In this document: positions 15,298-22,945 of the stretch, piece by piece
Layout of the letters: each line of letters starts with the position of its first letter
Numbering within the stretch: the stretch's first letter is position 1
Assembly (NCBI GenBank): GCA_947623845.1
Contig: CANQHM010000009.1
Coordinates: forward strand, 1 to 30,734
Direction of reading: 5' to 3'
Length of the DNA: 30,734 nucleotides
Source: an uncultured Bacilli bacterium
Lineage (GTDB): Bacteria; Bacillota_I; Bacilli_A; RF39; UBA660
Notes under the pieces: generated by a model
The model's database searches: none
The model's input: the letters and a program-made list of their open reading frames with translations, nothing else
What the model was told of the DNA's origin: nothing
Made by a program: the position numbers and the translations under genes

Positions 15298-16043
15298 TTA
15301 GATTTCTTTAAACTCTTTTCTAGGGCTTCTAAAAGATCGGTAACTTGTTTCTTTTGGTTTTTCTTTTTACCTTTAATTTCTTTACCATTTAATTTGGCAT
15401 TAATAGCATTTTTAATATTATTTTGATATTCATCTTGTAATTTTTCGGGTTCAAATTTACCTTTACGTTCTTCAATAATTTTAATCGCTAAATCTAATTC
15501 TTTAGAATTACTTGTATTAGTTAATTCTTCATTAGGAAGATTTACTTCTTCTTTAAAAAATAGAGTAGTCATAATAATACCAGTTGGAGTAAATCTTAGA
15601 ATACAATAATAAAACTTACTACCAATAACAGTTTTAGCTAGGGCGACTTTCTTAGAAGTTTTTAAGGCTTCACAAAATAGGTTATAAGCTTTACTAGTTT
15701 TTTCGGTTTCTAAATTGTAACTTTTTTCAAAATAAGCCGGATCAATATCTTTAATATCAACAAAAGATACAATTTCTATTTCGTGTTCATTTTCGGGTTT
15801 TAATTTATCTAATTCAGTTTTATCAAAAGTTAAGTATTTATCTTTTTCATATTCATAACCTTTTATGATATCTTTTTCTTTAACTTCATCTTTACAATGT
15901 GGACAGTATTTAATGTATTCAATACGATTTAGGCATTTTTTATGTAATTGATTAAAGGAAGTATCATTATTTCTTATTATAGGATTCATAATTATAGGAA
16001 TATTTACTAATCCAAAAGATATACTACTATGAACATTCGGCAT
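15294..16043 (-). CDS. ku: Non-homologous end joining protein Ku
   Basis: A DNA-end-binding homodimer subunit of 249 residues (bacterial Ku is usually 250-300). The Ku beta-barrel core starts HSSISFGLVNIPI, and the family element LHKKCLNRIEYIKYCPHCKDEV carries a CPHC pair; residues 65-190 complete the core. The C-terminus (about 210-249) is Lys-rich, the region that in other Ku proteins contacts ligase and DNA. The ribosome-binding site is GGTGAT before ATG 16043; TTATAC and GATAAT 17 nt apart are possible promoter elements. It is divergent from the hydrolase gene at 16112 and forms a two-gene operon with the ligase. Confidence 0.92.
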   Translation of the reverse strand: MPNVHSSISFGLVNIPIIMNPIIRNNDTSFNQLHKKCLNRIEYIKYCPHCKDEVKEKDIIKGYEYEKDKYLTFDKTELDKLKPENEHEIEIVSFVDIKDIDPAYFEKSYNLETEKTSKAYNLFCEALKTSKKVALAKTVIGSKFYYCILRFTPTGIIMTTLFFKEEVNLPNEELTNTSNSKELDLAIKIIEERKGKFEPEKLQDEYQNNIKNAINAKLNGKEIKGKKKNQKKQVTDLLEALEKSLKKSK

Positions 16044-16087
16044 ATATAATCACCATTTTTAGTATTATCTTTTTAGAATTTATTATG

Positions 16088-16093
16088 TATAAT
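16088..16093 (+). promoter_or_regulatory. -10 element of the MBL-fold hydrolase gene
   Basis: TATAAT 19 nt before the ATG, with TTATCT at the -35 distance (16065-16070, 17-nt spacer) and AGGTGAG as ribosome-binding site at 16100-16106. Confidence 0.5.
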
Positions 16094-16111
16094 AGTTATA
16101 GGTGAGTAAGT

Positions 16112-16732
16112 ATGAAATGTAAGATTGATATTAATACGCAAAGTAGTATTAGAATAGAAAGTGATTTAGTAATATATGTTGATCCTTTTAAGATAGAGGA
16201 AGAAAAGTATGATGCGGATTTAGTTTTTATTACCCATGAACATTATGATCATTTTGATAAAGAATCTTTAAGGAAAGTTATGAAAGATGATAGTTATCTT
16301 ATTGTCCCTAGATGTATGGAAGATTTAGTAAGTGATTTTCCTAAGGTATTGTTAGTAGATGTTAATAATTCTTATGAAGTTTTAAATATGACTTTTAAGA
16401 CGGTACCTAGTTACAATGTTAATAAAAGTTTTCATCCTAAGAATAAAGGTTACGTAGGGTATATTTTAAATATTGATGATGAAATAATCTACGTTTCTGG
16501 GGATACGGATGCTTTACCTGAAAACCAAAATATCAAGTGTGATATTGCTATGGTTTCTATTGGTGGTACTTTTACAATGGATTATAAGGAAGCCGTTTCT
16601 TTTGTAAATGAACTTAAACCTAAGGTAGCAATTCCTACACATTATGGGAGTATAGTGGGAAGTATGGAAGATGGGATGAAATTTAAGGAGTTATTAGATA
16701 ACAATATCAAATGTGAGTTATTCTTAAAATAA
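16112..16732 (+). CDS. MBL-fold metal-dependent hydrolase (UPF0173/YtkL-like)
   Basis: A soluble 206-residue protein with the metallo-beta-lactamase-fold metal motif THEHYDH (H42, H44, D46, H47), SGDTD in the middle and THYG near the end (IPTHYGSIV), all expected zinc/metal ligands. Related proteins (UPF0173, UlaG-like) hydrolyse phosphodiester or lactone bonds; no substrate can be named from sequence. It is monocistronic and convergent with the DHH gene. Confidence 0.8.
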   Translation: MKCKIDINTQSSIRIESDLVIYVDPFKIEEEKYDADLVFITHEHYDHFDKESLRKVMKDDSYLIVPRCMEDLVSDFPKVLLVDVNNSYEVLNMTFKTVPSYNVNKSFHPKNKGYVGYILNIDDEIIYVSGDTDALPENQNIKCDIAMVSIGGTFTMDYKEAVSFVNELKPKVAIPTHYGSIVGSMEDGMKFKELLDNNIKCELFLK

Positions 16733-16754
16733 AAGACAGTTCTTTAAGAACTGT
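16726..16754 (-). terminator. Terminator of the ASCH-DHH operon
   Basis: ACAGTTCTT and AAGAACTGT (16736-16754) form a 9-bp stem around one T. On the minus strand it is followed by CTTTTATTTT. On the plus strand there is no T-tract, so it mainly serves the minus-strand operon. Confidence 0.75.
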
Positions 16755-16763
16755 GGTAATAAT

Positions 16764-17750
16764 TTAATTATATTTACTTTCGGCTAGATATTTTAAGCCT
16801 TCTTTACGTGTTAAAGTTAAGGCTTTATTTTTTTGTGCTTCGGTAATATTTACGGCGGAAGCGGTAGGATGTCCGCCACCACCATGATGCATGGCGATAT
16901 TGTTAACATCAAAATTAGGATCGATAGAACGATAAGATTTTTGACCAAAATCACCTTTATCTAAAGCGGTGATAATAAGATATTTGATATTTTCGGGATT
17001 ACCTATTTTAATTATATATTCGGGCAGTTCATTACGATATTCGTAATCGGCATAAACAATACCATATTTGTTGTTATCTTCATCGGTAAAATATTCGGTT
17101 TCTTTAAGATAAGATTCAAGTTTTTGGAAGTATTCATCTTTTTTATTTTGAATAGTAGTTAATTCTTCATCGGTAAAATCAAAATTTTTAATGTTAGTAG
17201 TTAATTTATGAAGACAGGTAGCAACATAGTTATCAATACCAATAGTATTAAATAGAATGGCTAGGTCGTGAGCTTTGATGCCGAAATCGCTCTCATTTTT
17301 CCAATCCCAAGTATCTTCTAAACGGGTAAGTTCCGTAAATTCATTTAAAGCTTTAGTAAAAAAGAAATAACCATTATCAACTAAGTAATTATAAAATATT
17401 TCGGTAGCACATCTTTTTTTACCATTTTTTATTTCTTCAATAAAGGTGAAAGGAAAACGATTTAGATGAGCATTAATGGCATATTGGTGATGGTCTAGGA
17501 TTTGGGTTTTATCTTTAAAGGAAGAAGCGGCAAGTAAAGATAAGGCGGGTTCATTTAAAGCTAAATCGGTGATAAAGATTTGATCATAATTAGCAAGATA
17601 ATTAGTTTCTAAATGCGTTCTTACTAGTTCTTCTAGTTCTTTAACTCCAGGTAGGAGAAAATAATCCAGGTCTTTAAAAGCAAGTTTTGCTAAAACTAAA
17701 CAACCAATACCATCAATATCACTTTTATGGGTATATAACAAGACTTTCAT
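16764..17750 (-). CDS. DHH/DHHA1 family phosphoesterase
   Basis: A cytoplasmic protein of 328 residues. The DHH domain shows HKSDIDGIG (residues 8-16, D11 and D13 as metal ligands), a further Asp in FITDLAL and the name motif in ILDHHQ. The DHHA1-type domain ends with GGGGHPTASA. Relatives hydrolyse phosphodiesters in oligoribonucleotides, pAp or cyclic dinucleotides. It lacks the transmembrane/PAS parts of GdpP and is closest in layout to small NrnA-like or oligoribonuclease-like proteins; the substrate is not decidable. Its ATG overlaps the stop of the ASCH gene (ATGA), with GGAGGAG upstream, so they form one operon. Confidence 0.82.
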   Translation of the reverse strand: MKVLLYTHKSDIDGIGCLVLAKLAFKDLDYFLLPGVKELEELVRTHLETNYLANYDQIFITDLALNEPALSLLAASSFKDKTQILDHHQYAINAHLNRFPFTFIEEIKNGKKRCATEIFYNYLVDNGYFFFTKALNEFTELTRLEDTWDWKNESDFGIKAHDLAILFNTIGIDNYVATCLHKLTTNIKNFDFTDEELTTIQNKKDEYFQKLESYLKETEYFTDEDNNKYGIVYADYEYRNELPEYIIKIGNPENIKYLIITALDKGDFGQKSYRSIDPNFDVNNIAMHHGGGGHPTASAVNITEAQKNKALTLTRKEGLKYLAESKYN

Positions 17751-18145
17751 TTAATCTCCTCCCATTCTTTATCAAATTTCCAAAAACCTAATTTCCCATT
17801 GATAGGAATTTCGTTATCTAGTTTTTGAATGTTAGTAAGTTTAAAAGCATAACCACCACGACCTTTACTCGCGCCATATACTAATTTATTTTCTTTAATA
17901 AGATTATCTTCAAATTCTTTAGTAACGGGGATAACATCATCTAAAGTAGCTTTACCCATAATGACACCAGTAGGAAAGGGAATATTTAAGGAAGCAAAAG
18001 TTTTAAGATTTTCTTTTTCAATCCCTTTACTAGCATGGATTAAAAATTCTCCTCGAAATTTAGTATTCCAAGTACGAAATTCATATTTTTTATAACCATA
18101 AATAATTAGAGAAGCCCATGGTTGTCTTATACTTAATACTTTCAT
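17747..18145 (-). CDS. ASCH domain protein (PUA-like fold)
   Basis: A small protein of 132 residues: MKVLSIRQPWASLIIYGYK, EFRTWNT, RGEFLIHAS and a C-terminal LGFWKFD. This is the ASCH/PUA-like beta-barrel, a putative RNA- or modified-nucleotide-binding domain; some members are amidohydrolases acting on N4-acetylcytidine, with Lys/Glu residues in comparable places. Co-translation with a DHH phosphoesterase suggests a joint role in RNA or nucleotide turnover, which is inference. GGTGAT precedes the ATG. Confidence 0.82.
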   Translation of the reverse strand: MKVLSIRQPWASLIIYGYKKYEFRTWNTKFRGEFLIHASKGIEKENLKTFASLNIPFPTGVIMGKATLDDVIPVTKEFEDNLIKENKLVYGASKGRGGYAFKLTNIQKLDNEIPINGKLGFWKFDKEWEEIK

Positions 18146-18163
18146 TTAAATCACCATAAATTT

Positions 18164-18192
18164 ATTATAAGATAAAAATTAGAAGATTACAA
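18164..18192 (-). promoter_or_regulatory. Promoter of the ASCH-DHH operon
   Basis: Minus-strand TTGTAA (18187-18192) and TATAAT (18164-18169), spacer 17 nt. The -35 overlaps the stop codon of the GroEL-like gene. Confidence 0.65.
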
Positions 18193-19731
18193 TTCGTTAT
18201 AATCATTTATTTTGTTTATGTTGTTGGGTAGTTCATTGATGACTAAAGAGGTAGTGGTAAGTAACATACTAGCAATAGAGATGGCATAAGTTAGAGAGTT
18301 AATGATGACTTCGGTAGGGTCGATGATAGTAGTAGAAGAAACACTTTCATATTTTTCTTTGAGAACATTATAGATTTTTTCATAATTACTTTCTTTAATT
18401 TGGGAAATGATGGAGTTACTATCTAAACCCGAGTTATACATTATTTGATTAAAGGGAACTTTCAGGGATTTAGTAAGAATTTTCGAAGCAAAGTTTTTAG
18501 TACCTAAATACTCACTTATTTCATATAGAGTTAAACCACTACCTAAAGATACCCCTTTTAAAGCGGAATCGATCGCCCATAAGGCATCATCATAACGCAT
18601 TTTCTTTTCTCTTCTAGCCGTAGGAGTTTTATCACCGACCAAAATTTCTATTAAGCCTGTATCAAACATAGCTAAACGTTTATTTATGAAGTCTTTATCT
18701 AAATCATTATCATTAGTTTTTAAAAGAGTTTGTAAATTTTTAATTTTATCTTTAATAGATTTATCCATTTCAAAATAGAAAGTTGTAAAATCTTTAGTGA
18801 TAGTTAAATTTTTAAGATAACCTAAATCATTTAGAAGATAGTTATCACTTATAGTGGCTTTAGTTAGAAGGGCGATATCTTTAAGAGTAGTTAATTTATA
18901 ATTACCATAGTTACTAGATTTTAAAGGGATGATAAGAAGATTTTGTTCAATATTTAGAGCAATAATATCATTAATAAAGTTATCACTATAGTCATCAGCG
19001 ATGATAAGTAAAGAATTTTTACTAGTTAGTAGGGAATTTAGAACTATAGCAATCTCTTCAATATTACTTAGATAATTATTAGTTAGAAGAATTTGGGGAT
19101 TAGATAGATTTATGGTGTCTTGGTCTTTAAAAAAGTAGGGATTAGGCATTAGCGTATCAATAGTATAACCTTTAAGATGTTTAACTGTTGTTTCTTCATT
19201 ATTACTTTCTTTAATGATAATAGCATTTTTATTTTTAACGGTTAAGTAACTAGAAGTGATGATACTACCTATATCATTAGAGTTAGCGGAGACGGAAGCA
19301 ATAGATAGTAGGTCTTTATTAGAGGGGATCCAGGATTTCTTTTTAATTAAAGGGATGATGGTATCTAAAGATGATAATAACTCTTTTTTTAAGATGATGG
19401 GATTTAAACCATTTTTAATTAAATTTAAACCCTCATTAAAGATACTTTCTAGTAAAACTAAAGTCGTAGTAGTGCCATCCCCAACGCTTTCATTCGTTTT
19501 AATAGAGGCTTCTTTGGCAAGTTCTAAGATGGTATTGATAACGGGATCATCACTTGCAATATTTTCGGCGATAGTAACACCATCATTGGTGATAAAGGGT
19601 GTGAAAGAAGAATGGTCGATAATAACATTACTGCCTTTAGGACCTAAAGTAGTTTTTACGGTGCCACATAAGAGGGAGATCGCTTCTTCCATACTTTCTT
19701 GTAATTCTTTATTATTAATTATTTTTTTCAT
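18187..19731 (-). CDS. Divergent GroEL-like chaperonin
   Basis: A group I chaperonin of 514 residues (GroEL is usually about 540). Conserved ATPase elements are VKTTLGPKGSNVIID, ITNDGVTIAENI and VGDGTTTTLVLL (equivalent of GroEL D87), and near residue 380 MRYDDALWAIDSALKG, with an Asp in the place of GroEL D398. The apical domain is poorly conserved and the usual Gly-Gly-Met tail is missing; the end is NINKINDYNEL. No groES is nearby. It is the third gene of an operon with the radical SAM and DUF4130 genes, overlapping the latter by 17 bases, with GGAAGG before its ATG. It may be the cell's only GroEL or a paralogue dedicated to its neighbours; the latter is inference. Confidence 0.82.
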   Translation of the reverse strand: MKKIINNKELQESMEEAISLLCGTVKTTLGPKGSNVIIDHSSFTPFITNDGVTIAENIASDDPVINTILELAKEASIKTNESVGDGTTTTLVLLESIFNEGLNLIKNGLNPIILKKELLSSLDTIIPLIKKKSWIPSNKDLLSIASVSANSNDIGSIITSSYLTVKNKNAIIIKESNNEETTVKHLKGYTIDTLMPNPYFFKDQDTINLSNPQILLTNNYLSNIEEIAIVLNSLLTSKNSLLIIADDYSDNFINDIIALNIEQNLLIIPLKSSNYGNYKLTTLKDIALLTKATISDNYLLNDLGYLKNLTITKDFTTFYFEMDKSIKDKIKNLQTLLKTNDNDLDKDFINKRLAMFDTGLIEILVGDKTPTARREKKMRYDDALWAIDSALKGVSLGSGLTLYEISEYLGTKNFASKILTKSLKVPFNQIMYNSGLDSNSIISQIKESNYEKIYNVLKEKYESVSSTTIIDPTEVIINSLTYAISIASMLLTTTSLVINELPNNINKINDYNEL

Positions 19732-20482
19732 AAATACCTTCCATTTCTATAATATATTTCCAATATTTTTTGGGCATAAAGTTCATGCGACAGCGGTCAT
19801 TTTTTCGTTCTTTAATCCCGATGGTATGATAAAATTTTTGCCATAATTCTTGCATTTCTTTTTCTTCTTTACTAAATTCGAGTTTTAAAGGAATAAAGTC
19901 TTCTTTACTTATTAGGTAATAATCTTTTTTATCATAAATACTATAAATACCTCGTTTAACATCTTCGATAATCCAATATTCATTTCTTAAACGGGTGGCG
20001 AAATGTTTAGATAGAAGAAAGATGATGTCATTTTCGGGTGCCATTTTAGCATAGAGAATATGGTTATCTAATTCTTGAAAACGTAAGAAACCTTTCATTT
20101 TATGATTTTCATTTTTAACATATTTGGTAATTTTAAGAATGGTAGCGACACTTTTTAAATTACGTAAATAAAATATTTTGTCTTTATATTGTAAAGAATG
20201 AACGAGAAAGTAATACATTAATATTTCTTTATTTTCGTGGTTGGAGATAAAACAAAAATATAGTGTATTAAAGATATTTTTACCAAATTTTTGTAAATAG
20301 ATACCAATGATATTTTCTTTTTCTGGTAAGTTAAGATTAAGGGTGTTATCAAAAAGATTAGGGTTATAGGTGGTGTTAAAAATATTTTTAGGAATAATTT
20401 TATTATTTAGAAGATAAAGCATTAGAGTAAGTAAACTGGTAAAAGTATCATTATAGATATAAATAGTAGGATCTTTTTTCAT
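19715..20482 (-). CDS. TIGR03915-type DUF4130 protein, putative DNA metabolism
   Basis: A soluble protein of 255 residues. Recognisable features are an N-terminal YIYNDTFTSLLTLMLYLL, KSVATILKITKYVKNENHKM followed by GFLRFQEL, APENDIIFLLSKHFATR, and a C-terminal RMNFMPKKYWKYIIEM. These match the DUF4130 family, which occurs next to the TIGR03916 radical SAM protein and elsewhere is fused to uracil-DNA glycosylase-like domains; a role in DNA repair or modification is therefore presumed, the reaction unknown. It overlaps the radical SAM gene upstream by four bases and the GroEL-like gene downstream by 17. Confidence 0.8.
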   Translation of the reverse strand: MKKDPTIYIYNDTFTSLLTLMLYLLNNKIIPKNIFNTTYNPNLFDNTLNLNLPEKENIIGIYLQKFGKNIFNTLYFCFISNHENKEILMYYFLVHSLQYKDKIFYLRNLKSVATILKITKYVKNENHKMKGFLRFQELDNHILYAKMAPENDIIFLLSKHFATRLRNEYWIIEDVKRGIYSIYDKKDYYLISKEDFIPLKLEFSKEEKEMQELWQKFYHTIGIKERKNDRCRMNFMPKKYWKYIIEMEGIYEKNN

Positions 20483-21693
20483 AGAAATAAACTTAATTGT
20501 TCCTTTCTAGGACTTTCTTTTTTATAATCTTCTAAAAGGAGATTCTCTTTAATAAAAGATGGGGTAAAGAAAGATGGTTTCATAAAATAGGTACCATTAC
20601 AAGTAATAAAGTATTTAGCTCGTTTAATAACAACACCTAGGGGTTTTAAATCTTTAAAGGTAATGGTAAAGTGGCGACGGGATGCCATGATTCTTTTCGC
20701 ACTAGTAACACCGATACCAGGGATTTTTAATAAGTCATAGTAACTACATTTATTAATTTCTTTAGGAAATTCAGCGATATGTCTTAAGGCCCAATCAGCT
20801 TTAGGGTCGAGTAGGACATTAAAATTTGCATTATCATTATCTAGCAAGTCCTTTACTTTAAAATGATAATATCTTATTAACCAATCGGCTTGGTAAAGAC
20901 GGTTTTCGCGAATTAAAGGGGGAGTTTTAAGCATCGGTAATAAATTATCTTTATTAACAGGGATGTAAGCGGAATAGAAAACGCGTTTTAATTTATAGGT
21001 ATTATACATGTTCTCACTTTTAGAAAGAATGTCTAAATCACTTTCTTTCGTCGCCCCAATAATCATTTGGGTACTTTGGCCAGCGGGTGCAAAGGAAGCG
21101 GAGCGATTTTCTTTGATAGTTTGCATAATATTCGTGATTTTTTCTTCTTTTTTATTCGGTGCAAGAAGTTGTAAGCTGGAGCTCGTTGGTAGTTCAATAT
21201 TGGCACTTAACCGATCGACTAAAGTTGCAAGTTTTTTAACTAAATAGGGAGCGGCGCCAGGGATGGCTTTAGCATGGATGTAACCACCAAAATGATATTT
21301 TTTACGTAAGAGAGTGATGGTTTCAATTAACTTTTCCATTGTATAATCGGGATTTTTAATAATGCCTGAACTTAAAAATAAGCCTTCAATATAATTACGA
21401 CGATAAAAATTAATGGTAATATTACAAATTTCTTCGGGGGTAAAGATGGCGCGTTTCACATTATTACTTCTACGATTAATACAATATTTACAATCAAAAA
21501 TACAACAATTAGTCATTAAAATTTTAAGAAGAGAGATACATCTGCCATCACTAGCAAAAGAGTGACATATCCCCGAGATCGAAGTATTCCCAAGTTTCGT
21601 ATCATTATTACGTCCTTTACTACCAGAAGAAGAGCAAGAAGCATCATATTTTGCACTATCCGCTAGAATGGTAAGTTTTTCTTTTAAATCCAT
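20479..21693 (-). CDS. TIGR03916-type radical SAM protein, putative DNA modification/repair
   Basis: A protein of 404 residues. Cys64, Cys68 and Cys71 (CIFDCKYC) form the CX3CX2C site for the [4Fe-4S] cluster that cleaves S-adenosylmethionine. Family features include KYDASCSSSG near residue 20, IHAKAIPGAAP, NIELPTSS and a C-terminal helix-hairpin-helix, LLKIPGIGVTSAKRIMASRR, of the kind that grips DNA backbone. It ends with a hydrophobic LSLFL. It is always a partner of DUF4130 proteins, as here. GTGAGGTGA lies before ATG 21693. Substrate not known. Confidence 0.87.
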   Translation of the reverse strand: MDLKEKLTILADSAKYDASCSSSGSKGRNNDTKLGNTSISGICHSFASDGRCISLLKILMTNCCIFDCKYCINRRSNNVKRAIFTPEEICNITINFYRRNYIEGLFLSSGIIKNPDYTMEKLIETITLLRKKYHFGGYIHAKAIPGAAPYLVKKLATLVDRLSANIELPTSSSLQLLAPNKKEEKITNIMQTIKENRSASFAPAGQSTQMIIGATKESDLDILSKSENMYNTYKLKRVFYSAYIPVNKDNLLPMLKTPPLIRENRLYQADWLIRYYHFKVKDLLDNDNANFNVLLDPKADWALRHIAEFPKEINKCSYYDLLKIPGIGVTSAKRIMASRRHFTITFKDLKPLGVVIKRAKYFITCNGTYFMKPSFFTPSFIKENLLLEDYKKESPRKEQLSLFL

Positions 21694-21716
21694 ATTTTAT
21701 TCACCTCACTAAGATA

Positions 21717-21745
21717 ATTATAAAACAAATGTTTGATAAAAACAA
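21717..21745 (-). promoter_or_regulatory. Promoter of the radical SAM-DUF4130-GroEL-like operon
   Basis: Minus-strand TTGTTT (21740-21745) and TATAAT (21717-21722), spacer 17 nt, 23 nt before the ATG. Confidence 0.6.
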
Positions 21746-21755
21746 TGGTAATTTT

Positions 21756-21797
21756 AGGTATTGACAAAATAAAGGTTATAGATTAGAATAAATACCT
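21756..21797 (+). promoter_or_regulatory. Promoter flanked by an inverted repeat, for the repeat-protein operon
   Basis: TTGACA (21761-21766), 17-nt spacer, TAGAAT (21784-21789). AGGTATT (21756-21762) and AATACCT (21791-21797) are inverted copies enclosing the promoter, so a repressor bound to both would cover it. GGGGG at 21806-21810 is the ribosome-binding site. Confidence 0.7.
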
Positions 21798-21817
21798 ATA
21801 AAAAAGGGGGTTTTGTA

Positions 21818-22942
21818 ATGAAAAATATTTACATAAAACCGATAAATAATTATATGATACCTAACTTACAAAATGAGGAGTTTTATATCAATGGGGTTAT
21901 GGTAGATAAAGTAAGTGATTGTTTAGCAATTAAAGTTAATCCTTTAGAAAATTATTATTCTTTTATTATGTCAGGCTATAATAAGGATTTTGTCATATCT
22001 AAAGATAATAAAGAAGTATTTTTAGTATTTAAGGAATTCTTTAAAGATATAATTAAAAGATATTGTTTAGAAATGGATGAATTTAGTAAAAGAACGCTTC
22101 CTAAAGATTTTATAAGAAAAGATAAATACGGGAATACAATTATTAAGTTTGAAACAGAAAATTTAGGAAAAGATGATACTATCTATTTTGCTTATACGAG
22201 TAAAGGAATAGTAGTAAGAACTGTTCATAACTCTAAAGATATCTACAATGGAATTGATATTAAGGTATATGAAACAAACTATGATAAGTTTTATTTAGAT
22301 ATTCATAATTTAATAGGTAATTTACTATCATTAATTAATATGTCTAAAACTAAACAAGGGGAAAGAAATGAACGTTTTAATAACCGAGAATATGTATCAG
22401 TATATGGTAATGAGAACACAGTAAACGTTTATAAAGAGGGTAAAACTCTCATGATGGAAAAAGAAGAAGATGGTATGGCCTTATCTTTATATAGTAAAGA
22501 TAAAAATGATTATAGTTTTACCTTAGAAGATAAAGTTTTAAATCCTAAAGAAAAAGAGTTATATACATACTTTGTTAAGATGTTTGCTGATTTATTTGCA
22601 GAAGCGATATTAAATAGAAAAGCGTATCCTAAAGAATTCATTAATTTAAGAGATAAAGTAATGACGATAAGAAATTTAACGGGAGATGCATTAACTATAA
22701 AATATGATCATCATAAGATAGTTATTAATATTACAATGGCGAAGAGAGATCAAGAAATTGCAGAATTACTATTTAAATATTATGGGGAAGATATTACAAA
22801 TTTAGATAGAAAGATTACGATTCCATTAAAAGATGATACTTATCCTTTATTAGATAAAGAAGTATACGAATTATTTAGAAGAATAAGAGGGATGTTTGGT
22901 AATAACTTAAATACAGGTGATACATTAGAAAGAAGACGATAA
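21818..22942 (+). CDS. Unrecognised protein with internal duplication (paralogue 1)
   Basis: I do not recognise this 374-residue protein. It is hydrophilic, rich in Lys, Asp and Glu, and has no signal peptide or membrane helix. It contains two related halves of roughly 170 residues: an alpha segment (FKEFFKDIIKRYCLEMDEF; FVKMFADLFAEAILNRKAY), then LPKDFI or YPKEFI, then alternating strands (for example TIRNLTGDALTIKYD). The next gene has the same plan, and both end in a charged tail with RRR (LERRR here). It is driven by a strong promoter with a flanking inverted repeat. The two proteins probably act together in the cytoplasm; no function is proposed. Confidence 0.75.
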   Translation: MKNIYIKPINNYMIPNLQNEEFYINGVMVDKVSDCLAIKVNPLENYYSFIMSGYNKDFVISKDNKEVFLVFKEFFKDIIKRYCLEMDEFSKRTLPKDFIRKDKYGNTIIKFETENLGKDDTIYFAYTSKGIVVRTVHNSKDIYNGIDIKVYETNYDKFYLDIHNLIGNLLSLINMSKTKQGERNERFNNREYVSVYGNENTVNVYKEGKTLMMEKEEDGMALSLYSKDKNDYSFTLEDKVLNPKEKELYTYFVKMFADLFAEAILNRKAYPKEFINLRDKVMTIRNLTGDALTIKYDHHKIVINITMAKRDQEIAELLFKYYGEDITNLDRKITIPLKDDTYPLLDKEVYELFRRIRGMFGNNLNTGDTLERRR

Positions 22943-22945
22943 GTT

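Noticed and set aside
19256..19846. Plus-strand 196-codon open frame opposite the GroEL-like gene
   Set aside because: It is antisense to conserved chaperonin motifs and spans the GroEL/DUF4130 overlap; no ribosome-binding site or recognisable domain.
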